This document shows positions 36,288 to 46,881 of a stretch of 64,000 nucleotides of DNA, piece by piece. Position 1 is the stretch's first letter. Each line of letters starts with the position of its first letter. Below the pieces are notes generated by a model. The model saw only the letters and a list, made by a program, of their open reading frames with translations. It did not search any database and was not told where the DNA came from. A program made the position numbers and the translations under genes. This stretch comes from Acidiferrobacter thiooxydans (GTDB lineage: Bacteria > Pseudomonadota > Gammaproteobacteria > Acidiferrobacterales > Acidiferrobacteraceae). The stretch covers positions 584,501 to 648,500 of the forward strand of contig NZ_PSYR01000001.1 in assembly GCF_003333315.1 (NCBI RefSeq), in the 5' to 3' direction.

Positions 36288-37448
36288 ATGAAATTCATCG
36301 ATGAATTCCGTGATGGCCGCGTGGCGGCCTCCCTGGCGCACAGGATTCACGCCGACGTCATACCGGGGCGCAGCTACCATATCATGGAATTTTGCGGAGG
36401 CCACACGCATGCGATTGCGCGCTACGGTCTGCCCGATCTCCTGCCGGCGTCGATCCGTCTCGTGCACGGACCCGGGTGCCCGGTGTGTGTGTTGCCGGTC
36501 GGCCGGATCGACAGCGCCATCGCGTTGGCCCGCGACGCCGGTGTGATTCTCTGCACCTATGCCGACGTCATGCGCGTGCCGGCCTCGCGTCGCCAAAGTC
36601 TCCTGACCACGAAGGCGGCGGGCGCCGACATCGTAATGGTGTATTCCGTGCAGGATGCGCTTTCCGTGGCGCGTGCGCACCCGAATCGCGAGGTGGTGTT
36701 CTTTGCCATCGGGTTCGAGACTACGACCCCGCCTACGGCGGCGGCGATCCTCGAGGCCGAGCGCGCGGGGCTTGGCAATTTCAGCGTGTTCTGCAACCAC
36801 GTGCTCACGCCGTCGGCCATCCAGAGCCTGCTCGATTCCCCGGAAGTCCGCAAGCTGGGGCGCGTGCGTATCGACGGATTCATCGGTCCCTCGCATGTAA
36901 GCGCGGTGATTGGCAGCCGGCCGTACGAATTTTTTGCGGAGGAATACGAAAAGCCGGTGGTAATCGCCGGTTTCGAGCCGCTCGATGTCTTGCAGGCGGT
37001 GTGGATGCTGGTGCGGCAGATCAACGAAGGACGGTGCGATGTGGAAAACCAATTCACGCGGGCGGTGACCAGGGACGGCAATCTCAAGGCGCAGGCCCTG
37101 GTCGGCCGGGTGTTCGAACTGGCGCGTACCTTCGAGTGGCGGGGTCTGGGCGACGTGCCCTATAGCGCGCTGCGTATCCAGGGGCGCTATGCCCGCTTCG
37201 ATGCCGAGCCACGCTTTGGTGTGCGCTATGAGGGCGCGCCGGATCACAAGGGATGCGAGTGCGGGGCCATCCTGCGCGGCGTAAAGCAGCCCGAGGATTG
37301 CCGGCTTTTTGGCACCGCCTGCGTGCCGGAGAACCCTATGGGTTCGTGCATGGTCTCGTCCGAAGGCGCCTGCGCCGCGCACTATACCTACGGGCGCTAC
37401 CGGCGCGATACGGCGGCCGCGAGACGCCGCGCGGCGGGCGCGTCATGA
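36288..37448 (+). CDS. hypD: HypD, Fe(CN)2CO assembly scaffold
   Basis: 386 residues from MKFIDEFRDGRVAASL. Conserved parts are MEFCGGHTHAIARYGL, VHGPGCPVCVLPVGRID, FFAIGFETTTP, FIGPSHVSAVIG and the 4Fe-4S-ligating cysteines near the C-terminus (GCECGAILRG, CRLFGTACVPENPMGSCMVSSEGACAAHY). It transfers CO and cyanide to iron with HypC and HypE. The frame is open upstream, but MKFIDE is the family start. Confidence 0.95.
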   Translation: MKFIDEFRDGRVAASLAHRIHADVIPGRSYHIMEFCGGHTHAIARYGLPDLLPASIRLVHGPGCPVCVLPVGRIDSAIALARDAGVILCTYADVMRVPASRRQSLLTTKAAGADIVMVYSVQDALSVARAHPNREVVFFAIGFETTTPPTAAAILEAERAGLGNFSVFCNHVLTPSAIQSLLDSPEVRKLGRVRIDGFIGPSHVSAVIGSRPYEFFAEEYEKPVVIAGFEPLDVLQAVWMLVRQINEGRCDVENQFTRAVTRDGNLKAQALVGRVFELARTFEWRGLGDVPYSALRIQGRYARFDAEPRFGVRYEGAPDHKGCECGAILRGVKQPEDCRLFGTACVPENPMGSCMVSSEGACAAHYTYGRYRRDTAAARRRAAGAS

Positions 37449-38494
37449 ATACCCGTGTGCGACGCCACGCCCGGGCGCTTGATCTGCGTCAGGGACGCAT
37501 CGACATGAACCACGGCAGCGGCGGGCGCGCGACCACGCAGCTCGTCGAAGAGCTCTTTCTGAGCGCATTCGATAACGAGTGGCTGCGCCCGATGGATGAT
37601 CAGGCGCGCTGCGACCTGCCGGCCGGGCGGCTGGTGGTGGCAACCGATGCCCACGTCGTGTCTCCGCTCTTTTTTCCAGGCGGGGACATCGGCGCCCTGG
37701 CGGTCCACGGGACGATCAACGATGTGGCGATGGCCGGCGCGACGCCCCTGTACTTGACCGCGGGCTTCATCCTGGAGGAGGGGCTGCCGCTCGCCGACCT
37801 TAAGAGGATCGCGGATTCGATGGCGGAGGCGGCGCGGTCGGCGGGGGTGGCGATCATAGCCGGGGACACCAAGGTCGTGGAGCGGGGAAAGGCCGACGGC
37901 GTCTTTATCACCACGACCGGTGTCGGGGTCGTGGATCCGGCCCTCGACATCCATGCCCATCGGGCGCGGCCCCGGGATTGTATTCTGGTCAGTGGATCCA
38001 TGGGTGACCACGGTGTGGCGATCATGTCGGAGCGCGAGCATCTGTCATTCGACGCGCGCATCCTGTCGGATAGCGCGGCGCTGCACGGGCTTGTCGCGGA
38101 TATGGTCCGGGCCGTGCCGGCCATCCATTGCCTGCGCGATCCGACCCGCGGGGGGCTTGCCACGGCCTTGAACGAGATCGCCGAGCAGTCCGGCGTGGGC
38201 ATGCGCATCCGCGAATCAGCCATTCCGATTCGCGCCGAGGTCCGGGCGGCCTGCGAGTTTCTGGGTCTCGATCCCCTCTATATCGCCAACGAAGGCAAAC
38301 TCATCGCCATTTGTTCGGCCGATGATGCCGGGGCGCTGCTTGCGGTGATGCGCGCGCACCCCTTGGGCGCGCAGGCGGCGATCATAGGCGAGGTGGTCGC
38401 GGATACCCTGCATTTCGTGGAAATGGAGACGGCATTCGGGGGCAGCCGCATGGTGGATTGGCTGGCCGGCGACCCGCTGCCGCGTATCTGCTGA
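37445..38494 (+). CDS. hypE: HypE, thiocyanate-forming dehydratase
   Basis: 349 residues. The glycine-rich MNHGSGGRATTQLVEELF and the AIR-synthase-like folds (VATDAHVVSPLFFPGGDIG, HGTINDVAMAGA, DPTRGGLATALNEIA) are clear. The protein ends in PRIC, whose terminal Cys receives the carbamoyl group from HypF and becomes the cyanide donor. It overlaps hypD by ATGA. Confidence 0.96.
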   Translation: MNTRVRRHARALDLRQGRIDMNHGSGGRATTQLVEELFLSAFDNEWLRPMDDQARCDLPAGRLVVATDAHVVSPLFFPGGDIGALAVHGTINDVAMAGATPLYLTAGFILEEGLPLADLKRIADSMAEAARSAGVAIIAGDTKVVERGKADGVFITTTGVGVVDPALDIHAHRARPRDCILVSGSMGDHGVAIMSEREHLSFDARILSDSAALHGLVADMVRAVPAIHCLRDPTRGGLATALNEIAEQSGVGMRIRESAIPIRAEVRAACEFLGLDPLYIANEGKLIAICSADDAGALLAVMRAHPLGAQAAIIGEVVADTLHFVEMETAFGGSRMVDWLAGDPLPRIC

Positions 38495-38501
38495 GGTGCG
38501 C

Positions 38502-40235
38502 ATGCGTATCCTGCTCCTGGTCGAAGCCTTCAATAGCCTGAGTCAGCGGGTGTACGCCGAGCTTACCCGCGATGGGCATGAGTTGGCCGTGGAGTTCGAT
38601 GTGCACGATGCCGCCACCGAGGAGGGGGTGGCGTTGTTTGGGCCCGATGTGGTCGTTGCCCCCTATCTCAAGCGGGCCATACCGCGCAGCGTCTGGAGCC
38701 GCTATCCGTGTCTGATCATCCATCCCGGCATCCCGGGGGACCGCGGCCCGTCGGCGCTCGACTGGGCCATTCTGGAGGAACAAACCGAGTGGGGCGTGAC
38801 CGTCTTGCAGGCCAACGAGGAGCTCGATGGTGGCGATATATGGGCCTACGAGACATTTCCCATGCGGGTCGCGCCCAAAAGCAGCCTGTATAGGCAGGAG
38901 GTGACGGAGGCCGCCGTCACGGCGCTGCGCCGGGCGCTGGCGCTCTACGCCGACAAGACGCTAAGGCCGCGGCCGCAGGGCGATCTCGCGGCCTGCGCGG
39001 ATATCCCGCGTGGCCGCGCGCATCGGCCGATGACGCAGGCCGATCGCGCCATCGATTGGGCGACCGATACCACCGCGACCGTGCTGAAGAAGATCCATGC
39101 CGCGGATGGTGCGCCGGGCGTGCGCGATTGGGTCTGCGGCCGGGCCGTATATCTCTACGGCGCGTGGCCTGAGGACGGGCTGCGCGGCATGCCGGGCATG
39201 CTGATCGCTCAGCGCGACGGGGCGGTGTGCCGGGCGACCCGCGACGGTGCGGTCTGGATCACCCACATGCAGGCCGCCGAGGCCGCCGGCCGAGGCCTGA
39301 AGCTGCCGGCGGCGGTGGTGCTCGGCGCGGCGGTCGCCGATCTTGCGCACATCCCGCTTGCCTGCGAACGGGTAGGGGCTTGGCAGGAGATCGCTTGGCA
39401 AAGGGAGGGGGACGTCTGCCATCTGCGGTTCGGTTTCTACAACGGCGCGATGAGCAGCGATCAATGCCGGCGTCTCGCCGACGCCTACCGTAAGGCGCGC
39501 GCGTCCGATGCGCGAGTGATCGTCTTGCATGGGGGGTCCGATTACTGGTCCAACGGCATCCACCTGCACATGATCGAGGCGGCGGCGAGTCCCGCCGACG
39601 AGTCGTGGCGCAACATCGAGGCGATGGACGATCTGGTTCTGGAAATCCTATCGAACGATCGGCAGCTGACCATCGCGGCCTTGTCCGGAAACGCGGCCGC
39701 AGGCGGCGTGTTTCTCGCGCTGGCCGCCGACGCGGTCTTTGCCCGGCTGGGTGTGATCCTGAACCCGCATTACAAGAACATGGGCAATCTGTACGGTTCT
39801 GAATACTGGACCTATCTTCTGCCGCGGCGCCTGGACGCCACGGCGTGTGAATGGCTGCGCGCCGGCCGGCTGCCGGTGGATGCCGCCACGGCGGCGGCGA
39901 TCGGTTTGGTCGATGGGGCCTTTGGGCGCACGCCCCGGGAGTTCGCGGATGGCATCAGCCGTTTGGCGCGCGCCTGGGCGCATCCGGCGGTCTGGTCGGA
40001 ACGGATGGCGCGCAAGGGGGAAGGCCGTGGCCGCGACGAGGCGCAGAGGCCGCTTGCGCTTTACCGGGCCGATGAGTTGACCCACATCCACCGCAATTTC
40101 TACGGATTCGATCGCAGCTACCATGTGGCGCGCTATCATTTTGTGCACAAGACGCCGCACTCGCGCACGCCTTTGTATCTGGCCCCCCACCGTCGCATGG
40201 CATCGATGGGTGCCGCGCGAGGGGCGCGGTCATGA
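38502..40235 (+). CDS. hypX: HypX/HoxX, aerobic CO-ligand synthase
   Basis: 577 residues with two fused parts. An N-terminal formyl-transferase-like domain contains HPGIPGDRGPSALDWAI and a formyltetrahydrofolate-type active site. A C-terminal enoyl-CoA-hydratase (crotonase) domain contains ALSGNAAAGGVFLALAAD and NPHYKNMGNLYGSEYW. HypX makes the hydrogenase CO ligand from a formyl group and is reported where hydrogenases must mature in air. A GTG at 38496 is an alternative start. It overlaps the permease start by ATGA. Confidence 0.92.
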   Translation: MRILLLVEAFNSLSQRVYAELTRDGHELAVEFDVHDAATEEGVALFGPDVVVAPYLKRAIPRSVWSRYPCLIIHPGIPGDRGPSALDWAILEEQTEWGVTVLQANEELDGGDIWAYETFPMRVAPKSSLYRQEVTEAAVTALRRALALYADKTLRPRPQGDLAACADIPRGRAHRPMTQADRAIDWATDTTATVLKKIHAADGAPGVRDWVCGRAVYLYGAWPEDGLRGMPGMLIAQRDGAVCRATRDGAVWITHMQAAEAAGRGLKLPAAVVLGAAVADLAHIPLACERVGAWQEIAWQREGDVCHLRFGFYNGAMSSDQCRRLADAYRKARASDARVIVLHGGSDYWSNGIHLHMIEAAASPADESWRNIEAMDDLVLEILSNDRQLTIAALSGNAAAGGVFLALAADAVFARLGVILNPHYKNMGNLYGSEYWTYLLPRRLDATACEWLRAGRLPVDAATAAAIGLVDGAFGRTPREFADGISRLARAWAHPAVWSERMARKGEGRGRDEAQRPLALYRADELTHIHRNFYGFDRSYHVARYHFVHKTPHSRTPLYLAPHRRMASMGAARGARS

Positions 40236-41329
40236 GGCTGCAAGGCGCGGCACGATGGGCGCGCCTTGGCTACGGACCCTTGGGCGTGGTGGCGGTCCTG
40301 AACGGGCTCGCGCTGTGCGGCTTGTGGGATCTGCGCGCGCTGGGCCCCGCGGCCGTCGGGATGGGTGTGCTGGCCTATGGTTTCGGGCTGCGGCATGCCT
40401 TCGATCTCGACCACATCACGGCGATCGACACCGTGACGCGGGCGTTGCGCGATGGCCGCCGGAGATCCTCGGGCGTCGGCTTGTATTTCTCGCTCGGCCA
40501 TTCGTCGGTTGTGATGCTGTTTTCGTTGTTGGTAGCGACGATCGTGCGCCAGACATCACCCACTATGGCCTGGCTGTCGCATACCGGGGCCCTGACGGGT
40601 ACGGCCGTGTCGGCGGCGTTCCTGCTCGTCATGGGCGGCAGCAATCTGGCGATCCTGCTCCGTCCGGGGCGTCTGGGAGACCGGGCCCACGGGAGGACCT
40701 CCCCGCGGCCGGTAAGGCAGGCGGGCGGCTTGCTTGTGCACGTCCTGTCGGCCGTGTTTCGCTTGGTGCGCCGCGACTGGCAGATGTATTTCGTCGGAGC
40801 GCTGTTTGGCCTGGGATTCGATACGGCAACCGAGGTCGCGGTGCTCGGCGTGTCGGCGGCGATGGCCCGGCACGGCGCCGTGTCGCTTGCCCAGATCATG
40901 GTATTCCCCCTGCTTTTTACCGCCGGCATGACCTTGCTCGACACGCTTGACGGGCTTGCTGTGGCGCGCCTCTACGACTGGGCGGTGCGTAATCCCGGGC
41001 ACAGAGATCGCCTGAACAGGGCCTTGACCGGTTGCGGGGTACTGGTGGCGTTCATGGTCAGTATCTGGGAGTGGACGCGGTTATGGGGCGCCACCCAGGG
41101 CGTATTGACCGCATCGAAGAGTCCAGGCAGTCTGGATTTCAGTGCCGCAGGCGGGATGTTCACGGCGGTCTTGCTGGCCGCGTGGCTCGTGGGGTGGCTC
41201 TGGTATCGGAGAGGCGCGGCCGCTTGCGCGGCGGGTCCGCAGGCGCCATCCACAAAAGGCGCGATCGAAACGACGGATGCGCAGGCTCCTGCCTCAGATC
41301 AAATGGCGATGGACGCCGACGTGAACTGA
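40232..41329 (+). CDS. High-affinity nickel/cobalt permease, NiCoT family
   Basis: 365 residues with about eight membrane helices. The helix-II signature appears as [17 protein letters not shown] (family H-A-x-D-x-D-H-I). Further family signatures are [12 protein letters not shown] and [16 protein letters not shown]. It imports nickel for the hydrogenase. The last gene of the hydrogenase run; an 80-bp gap precedes xfp. Metal preference (Ni or Co) cannot be read from sequence alone; the context favours nickel. Confidence 0.92.
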   Translation: MRLQGAARWARLGYGPLGVVAVLNGLALCGLWDLRALGPAAVGMGVLAYGFGLRHAFDLDHITAIDTVTRALRDGRRRSSGVGLYFSLGHSSVVMLFSLLVATIVRQTSPTMAWLSHTGALTGTAVSAAFLLVMGGSNLAILLRPGRLGDRAHGRTSPRPVRQAGGLLVHVLSAVFRLVRRDWQMYFVGALFGLGFDTATEVAVLGVSAAMARHGAVSLAQIMVFPLLFTAGMTLLDTLDGLAVARLYDWAVRNPGHRDRLNRALTGCGVLVAFMVSIWEWTRLWGATQGVLTASKSPGSLDFSAAGGMFTAVLLAAWLVGWLWYRRGAAACAAGPQAPSTKGAIETTDAQAPASDQMAMDADVN

Positions 41330-41409
41330 CGGGCGCGCTTGGCGCCGCCCTCGGCAATTCTTCGATCCCGCCATCGCGGCCGGCGGGGTCAGGACTCAGG
41401 GAGGCTATC

Positions 41410-43776
41410 GTGACGCTTGCGCTGACGGACAAGGAACTCAAGGATATCGACGATTACTGGGCCGCCGCCAACTATCTGTGCGTAGGTATGCTGTATTTGC
41501 GGGACAATCCGCTCTTGCGGACGCCGCTACAGGCGCAACACATCAAGCGTCGTCTGCTCGGCCACTGGGGATCGGATCCCGGACAGAATTTCGTCTGGGT
41601 GCACTTGAATCGGCTGATCCGCCATCGCGACCTGAATGTTGTCTATATCAGTGGACCGGGGCACGGCGCGCCGGCCACACTGGCGAACGCCTACCTGGAA
41701 GGGACCTACAGCGAGGTGTACCCGGACCGCAGCCCAGACGAATCGGGCATGAAGCGGTTCTTTACGCTCTTCTCGCATCCGGCGGGTGTCGGCAGCCACT
41801 GCACGCCGGAGACCCCCGGATCCATTAATGAGGGGGGTGAGCTCGGTTACAGCCTGTCGCACGCCTTCGGGGCCGCCTTCGACAACCCCGATCTGCTGGT
41901 GGTCCCGGTAATCGGTGATGGCGAGGCCGAGACCGGCCCGATGGCCACGTCGTGGCACAGCAACAAGTTTCTGAACCCGGCACAGGATGGCGCGGTCCTG
42001 CCGATTTTGCACCTCAACGGATACAAGATCGCCAACCCGACCATCCTCGCCCGCATCTCCCCGGAGGAGTTGTTGGATCTCTTTCGCGGGTATGGATACA
42101 CGCCCTATCTTGTGGAAGGCAGCGACCCCGCGGCCATGCACCGGGCGATGGCGCAGACCTTGGATACCTGCGTCGATTTGATCCAGCAGATCCAGACGCG
42201 GGCGCGGGCGGACGGTCCGGGCGTGCGGCCTCGCTGGCCCATGATCATTCTGCGCACCCCCAAGGGCTGGACGGCGCCCAAGGATCTGGACGGGCACCAC
42301 ATCGAAGGCTTCTGGCGCGCCCATCAGGTCCCGATCCTGGACGTCGCCGACAATCCCCGACATCTTGCCGTTCTCGAGGCGTGGATGAGAAGCTACAGGC
42401 CGCAGGAGCTGTTCGACGCGCAAGGGCGCCTGATCCCGCGGTTGCGGGCGCTCGCACCCGTAGGTGTCCGCCGGATCAGCGCCAACCCGCATGCCAATGG
42501 CGGCCTTTTGCGCGCGCCCCTGAATCTTCCCGATGTGCACGCCTATGCCGTTCCCGTTCCCAATCCCGGCCACGCCTACATGGAGAGCACCTATGTCCTG
42601 GGACAATTCCTGCGCGACGTGATGCGCGGCAATCGGGGGCGGTTTCGGGTGTTCAGTCCCGATGAGAATGCCTCGAATCGGCTGCAGGCCATTTACGAGG
42701 TCTCGAAGAAGGCGTGGATGGCCAACGTGCTGCCCGAGGACAGTGACGGCAGTGAGCTGTCCCCTGACGGGCATGTGATGGAGATGCTGAGCGAGCACAC
42801 CCTCGAGGGGTGGCTTGAAGGCTACGTCCTGACCGGGCGCCACGGGTTTCTCAGTACTTACGAAGCCTTTGCCCATATCATCGATTCTATGGTCAACCAG
42901 CATGCCAAGTGGCTGGCCAAGTGCAAGACCGAGGTGCGCTGGCGCGCCTCCGTACCGTCCCTCAATATCCTTCTGAGCTCGACGGTGTGGCGCCAGGACC
43001 ACAATGGTTTTACGCATCAGGACCCGGGTTTTCTGGATGTCATCACCAACAAGGAGGCGATCGTGACGCGCATCTACCTGCCGCCCGACGCCAACTGCCT
43101 GTTGCATGTCGCGCGCCATTGCCTGGAGAGCACGGATTACGTCAACGTCATTGTCGCCGACAAGCAGGCCCACCTGCAGTTCCTCGACATCGAGGCTGCG
43201 GCCCGTCATTGCGCGAAGGGCATCGGCATCTGGCCGTGGGCATCAAGCGATGCCGACGCGGAACCGGATGTGGTGATCGCGAGCGCCGGCGACATCGTCA
43301 CCGCCGAGGCGCTGGCCGCCACGGCGATTCTGCGGGCGGCGTTACCGGATCTGCGCATCCGCTTTGTCAACGTGGTGGATCTGTTTAAGCTGCAACCCAA
43401 TACCGAGCATGCGCATGGTCTATCGGACCGGGATTTCGACAGCCTGTTTACGCGCGACAAGCCGGTGATATTCAATTTTCATGGTTATCCGCAGTTGATT
43501 CACAAGCTCACCTATCGGCGCGCCAATGAAGTCAACATCCACGTCCGGGGCTACAAGGAGAAGGGCAGCATCAATACGCCGATGCAGCTTGCGATCAACA
43601 ATCAGGTCGATAGGTTCAATCTGGTCATCGATGTCATCGATCGTGTACCACGGCTGGTGAGCGCGGGCGCGCACCTGAAAGAGCATATGAAAGATCAGAT
43701 CATCGAGCATCTCCGCTACGCTATGGAGGAGGGCACGGACCGGCCCGATGTCGTGGGTTGGACGTGGCCCTTTTAG
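41410..43776 (+). CDS. xfp: Xylulose-5-phosphate/fructose-6-phosphate phosphoketolase
   Basis: 788 residues from a GTG with AGGGAGG just upstream; this is the family length. ThDP-enzyme features are [57 protein letters not shown] and [18 protein letters not shown]. It splits xylulose-5-P or fructose-6-P with phosphate into acetyl-phosphate and an aldose phosphate. Acetate kinase, a little downstream on the opposite strand, is the usual partner. The frame is open farther upstream only as a shadow of the permease gene. Confidence 0.95.
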   Translation: MTLALTDKELKDIDDYWAAANYLCVGMLYLRDNPLLRTPLQAQHIKRRLLGHWGSDPGQNFVWVHLNRLIRHRDLNVVYISGPGHGAPATLANAYLEGTYSEVYPDRSPDESGMKRFFTLFSHPAGVGSHCTPETPGSINEGGELGYSLSHAFGAAFDNPDLLVVPVIGDGEAETGPMATSWHSNKFLNPAQDGAVLPILHLNGYKIANPTILARISPEELLDLFRGYGYTPYLVEGSDPAAMHRAMAQTLDTCVDLIQQIQTRARADGPGVRPRWPMIILRTPKGWTAPKDLDGHHIEGFWRAHQVPILDVADNPRHLAVLEAWMRSYRPQELFDAQGRLIPRLRALAPVGVRRISANPHANGGLLRAPLNLPDVHAYAVPVPNPGHAYMESTYVLGQFLRDVMRGNRGRFRVFSPDENASNRLQAIYEVSKKAWMANVLPEDSDGSELSPDGHVMEMLSEHTLEGWLEGYVLTGRHGFLSTYEAFAHIIDSMVNQHAKWLAKCKTEVRWRASVPSLNILLSSTVWRQDHNGFTHQDPGFLDVITNKEAIVTRIYLPPDANCLLHVARHCLESTDYVNVIVADKQAHLQFLDIEAAARHCAKGIGIWPWASSDADAEPDVVIASAGDIVTAEALAATAILRAALPDLRIRFVNVVDLFKLQPNTEHAHGLSDRDFDSLFTRDKPVIFNFHGYPQLIHKLTYRRANEVNIHVRGYKEKGSINTPMQLAINNQVDRFNLVIDVIDRVPRLVSAGAHLKEHMKDQIIEHLRYAMEEGTDRPDVVGWTWPF

Positions 43777-43783
43777 GCCGGAC

Positions 43784-43823
43784 GGCTGCCATCGGCCCGT
43801 GTTTCAGGGGCCGTCTGGCAGCC
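43784..43823 (+). terminator. Hairpin after xfp
   Basis: GGCTGCCA at 43784-43791 pairs with TGGCAGCC at 43816-43823, and inside it CGGCCC pairs with GGGCCG. The hairpin starts 8 bases after the xfp stop. There is no T-run, so efficiency is unclear. Its right arm includes the first bases of the duplicated ackA segment. Confidence 0.45.
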
Positions 43824-44124
43824 GGTGGCTGTGCCGGGCAATCATCAGGTCTTCGTGCGTAGGGATGACGCGCACCGTGACCGGACTGCCGGGCGCGGAG
43901 ACGGTGTCCGCGTTGCGGATGTTGGCGTCATTGTCGAGGACGACGCCGAGATGACCCAGACCCTGGGCGATGGCGTGGCGCACCGGTGCGGCATGCTCGC
44001 CGATGCCGCCGGTAAAGACCAACGTATCGACGCCGTTCATGGCCGCGGCTAGGGCGCCGGCTGCCTTGCACGCCTGATAGCAGATCATGTCGACGGCTTG
44101 GGCGGCCTGGGGTCCGTGGTGCGT
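43804..44124 (-). pseudogene. Truncated 3' fragment of an acetate kinase gene (second copy)
   Basis: About the last 100 codons of acetate kinase, read leftward: CYQACKAAGALAAAMNGVD, TLVFTGGIGEHAAPVRHAIA, VRVIPTHEDLMIARHSHRL. It is nearly base-for-base identical to the 3' end of the complete gene at 47326-48501, but the extreme C-terminus differs (PDGP instead of LDPL) and it has no 5' part. It cannot make an enzyme. Confidence 0.9.
43818..44124. repeat. Long direct repeat, left copy (ackA 3' end)
   Basis: Matches 47340-47647 over about 307 bp. I count only three mismatches or so plus one 1-base length difference in a G run. The two copies are in the same orientation, 3.52 kb apart, and enclose the P-type ATPase gene. 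Confidence 0.93.
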
Positions 44125-44334
44125 CGTAACTCCGGCTGGCGACGGTTACGCGAGCATTGGAGTGCGCAGATTATGGGCCTTGAGCGGGTGGGGCAGCGCG
44201 TATCAGCCTTGGGCGGTCATGTCTTGCCGGTTCTGTCGTTGGACCTAAGCGGGGTTTAGCCGCCGTGGGTATTAGGTCGCATCTCTGTACCATAGGACGT
44301 CTCGGCCTGTGGAGTCAGGGCCTGGGGAGGGGCG

Positions 44335-46881
44335 GTGTCCGCAAATATGTCCGGCCAGGGGGTAAGGGATCGCGCCCTGAGTCCTGAGGAGGCGCTGCGC
44401 CGTCGCCGCGAGGATGGAGATAACGTCCTTCCGGGCAGCAGATCGAGGCCGTTGTGGGCGCTCGCCATGGGCGTCGTTGCCGAGCCCATGTTTCAGATGC
44501 TGCTCGTGGCGGGCGGTGTCTATCTCGCGCTGGGCAATCGCGCCGAAGCGCTCTTCCTGCTCGGCTTCGTCTGTATCGTCATTGCCATCACCGTGATCCA
44601 GGAGCGTAAGACCGAACGTGCGCTCGAGGCCTTGCGGGATCTGTCTGCCCCCCGGGCGCGCGTCATCCGCGGCGAAGACGAGCTGTACGTTCCGGCGCGT
44701 GAAGTGGTGCGGGGCGACGTCCTGATACTGCACGAAGGGGATCGCGTGCCGGCAGACGCACTTCTGCTCGAGGGCCATCTGGTGGCCGATGAGTCGCTGT
44801 TGACGGGCGAGTCGGTACCCATCGCCAAGACCCCGGGTCCCGCCGATGCGCCCCTGGGTGTTCCGGGTGGCGGGAACGCCGCTGCGCTTTTTGCCGGCAC
44901 TGTCATCACGAAGGGCCGCGGGGTCGCGCTGGTGTGTGCCATAGCCACCGCCACGGCCGTTGGGCGCATCGGTCAGTCGCTTGCCACGGCGCAGGAGCGC
45001 CCCTCGGGTCTCCAGAGCGCCTCGCGCCGGTTGATCCGCGACCTCACGATCGCAGGGCTTACGCTGGCAGCCGCACAGATTCTGTTGAGCTGGCGCTGGG
45101 GCGGCCGCCCATTTCTCGATAGTCTGCTCTCAGGTATCGCGCTGGCGATGGCCATCCTACCTGAGGAGATTCCGGTCATTCTCACGGTTTTTCTGGCGTT
45201 GGGGGCCTGGCGGCTGTCGCAGCAGAAGGTTCTGACGCGGCAGGTCGCCGCAGTGGAGACGCTCGGTGCGATAGGTGTGCTGGCGGTGGACAAGACCGGT
45301 ACGCTCACGGAAAACCGCATGGAGGTCGCCGAACTGACTGCCAACGGCGCCGATTTCCGTGTTGACGGCGAGGCGCCGCCTGACTTGCTAGACGAACTGA
45401 TCGAAACCATGCGCCTGGCCACGCCAGACGACCCCTTCGATCCCATGGAGCGCGCCATCTACCGGTTCGCGCGGCGTTGGGGCCCGCGCCCGCGCGCGCA
45501 AGCCAACCGCGAATACGTCTACGAGATATCACCGGCCCTGCTCGCCGTGACCCATGTCTATGCTCGGCAAGATGGCCTCAAGATGCTGGCGGCCAAGGGG
45601 GCACCCGAGACCGTATCGGCCTTGTGCGATCTGTCGCCGAGTGAGCATCGGCGTGTCAATGACCGAGTGACCGCGATGGCAGGGCGCGGACTGCGGGTCC
45701 TTGGTGTCGCTAAGGGGGAACTGCACGGGCCGCGGCCGGCGGCGCAGCAGGATCTGCATCTCGCCTTCGTCGGACTTGTGGGGTTCCTTGATCCCCCGCG
45801 GCCAGCGGTGCCGCCGGCGCTTGCGGAATGCCGCGCAGCCGGTGTGCGGGTTATTATGATGACGGGCGATCATGCGCTGACGGCCCGCGCCATCGCCGTG
45901 CGCGTCGGATTGAGTAAACAGCCCGATGTCATCACTGGCTCCGAGATTGCGACTTTGTCCGACGATGCGCTGCACAAGCGTCTCCGTCACGTGGATATCT
46001 GCGCGCGCTTGCAGCCGGAGCAGAAGCTGCGTCTGGTGCAGAGCTTGAAGGAAAGCGGCGTGGTGGTGGCGATGACTGGGGACGGAGTCAACGATGCGCC
46101 TGCCCTCAAGGCGGCCGATGTCGGCGTGGCCATGGGTGAGCGGGGCACCGACGTGGCGAGGGAAGCTGCGGATCTCGTGCTCCTTGACGACAGTTTCGCG
46201 AGTATCGTCGCAGCGATCCGCCAGGGGCGACGGATCTACGACAACATTGGCAAGGCCACCCGCTTCGTATTTGCAGTGCATGTACCGATCATAAGCCTCG
46301 TGATCGTCCCTGTGCTGATGCACAGCCCGACGCTGTTGCAGCCCGCACATATCGTTCTGCTTGAATTACTGATTGATCCCAGCTGTTCTGTGGTATTCGA
46401 GGCGGAGCCTGCCAGTGCCGACATCATGACGCGCCCGCCGCGTCCGCTCACCGCGACCCCGTTTGGCGCCTCGCAGCTCGGCTTTGCCTCGGCGCAGGGT
46501 GCGGGTATCGCCGCGTGGCTACTTGCGGGCAACCATATGATGATTGCGTACGGGTTGACCGCGTCCCAAAGTCTCCTGCCGCTTTTTGCGAGCCTTGTGC
46601 TGGGATCGCTGTTGCTGATTGCGACGAACCGCGATCTGTCGCGGCCATTTTACCGGCGTGCCGGCGGGCATAACCCATGGCTTCCGTTCGTCTCCTTCGC
46701 TGCCGTTGCGATACTGATACTGATTGTGGCAGTGCCCGCATTGCGGCGACTCATGGCATTCTCCTGGGTCGGGCCTATCCAGATCGCGTATGTCGCCACC
46801 CTGCTGGCCGGTATCGGTCTCTGGCTTGAAGGCTTGCGGCGCCTGTACGGCCGGCGACTGGTGTCTTGCGCGCGGCGATAG
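44335..46881 (+). CDS. Cation-transporting P-type ATPase (P2-like)
   Basis: 848 residues from a GTG with GGGGAGGGG just upstream; an ATG four codons later is possible. Actuator loop VADESLLTGESVP, membrane helix 4 motif ILPEEIPVILTVF, phosphorylation site VDKTGTLTENRM (D319), ATP-binding AKGAPETVSALCD, hinge MTGDGVNDAPALKAADVGVAMG and C-terminal membrane helices are all present. The PEEIP motif replaces the PEGLP of SERCA-type calcium pumps, and helix 6 reads LLELLIDPSCSVVFEAEP. The transported ion is therefore uncertain (Ca2+, Mn2+ or monovalent). Confidence 0.88.
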   Translation: MSANMSGQGVRDRALSPEEALRRRREDGDNVLPGSRSRPLWALAMGVVAEPMFQMLLVAGGVYLALGNRAEALFLLGFVCIVIAITVIQERKTERALEALRDLSAPRARVIRGEDELYVPAREVVRGDVLILHEGDRVPADALLLEGHLVADESLLTGESVPIAKTPGPADAPLGVPGGGNAAALFAGTVITKGRGVALVCAIATATAVGRIGQSLATAQERPSGLQSASRRLIRDLTIAGLTLAAAQILLSWRWGGRPFLDSLLSGIALAMAILPEEIPVILTVFLALGAWRLSQQKVLTRQVAAVETLGAIGVLAVDKTGTLTENRMEVAELTANGADFRVDGEAPPDLLDELIETMRLATPDDPFDPMERAIYRFARRWGPRPRAQANREYVYEISPALLAVTHVYARQDGLKMLAAKGAPETVSALCDLSPSEHRRVNDRVTAMAGRGLRVLGVAKGELHGPRPAAQQDLHLAFVGLVGFLDPPRPAVPPALAECRAAGVRVIMMTGDHALTARAIAVRVGLSKQPDVITGSEIATLSDDALHKRLRHVDICARLQPEQKLRLVQSLKESGVVVAMTGDGVNDAPALKAADVGVAMGERGTDVAREAADLVLLDDSFASIVAAIRQGRRIYDNIGKATRFVFAVHVPIISLVIVPVLMHSPTLLQPAHIVLLELLIDPSCSVVFEAEPASADIMTRPPRPLTATPFGASQLGFASAQGAGIAAWLLAGNHMMIAYGLTASQSLLPLFASLVLGSLLLIATNRDLSRPFYRRAGGHNPWLPFVSFAAVAILILIVAVPALRRLMAFSWVGPIQIAYVATLLAGIGLWLEGLRRLYGRRLVSCARR

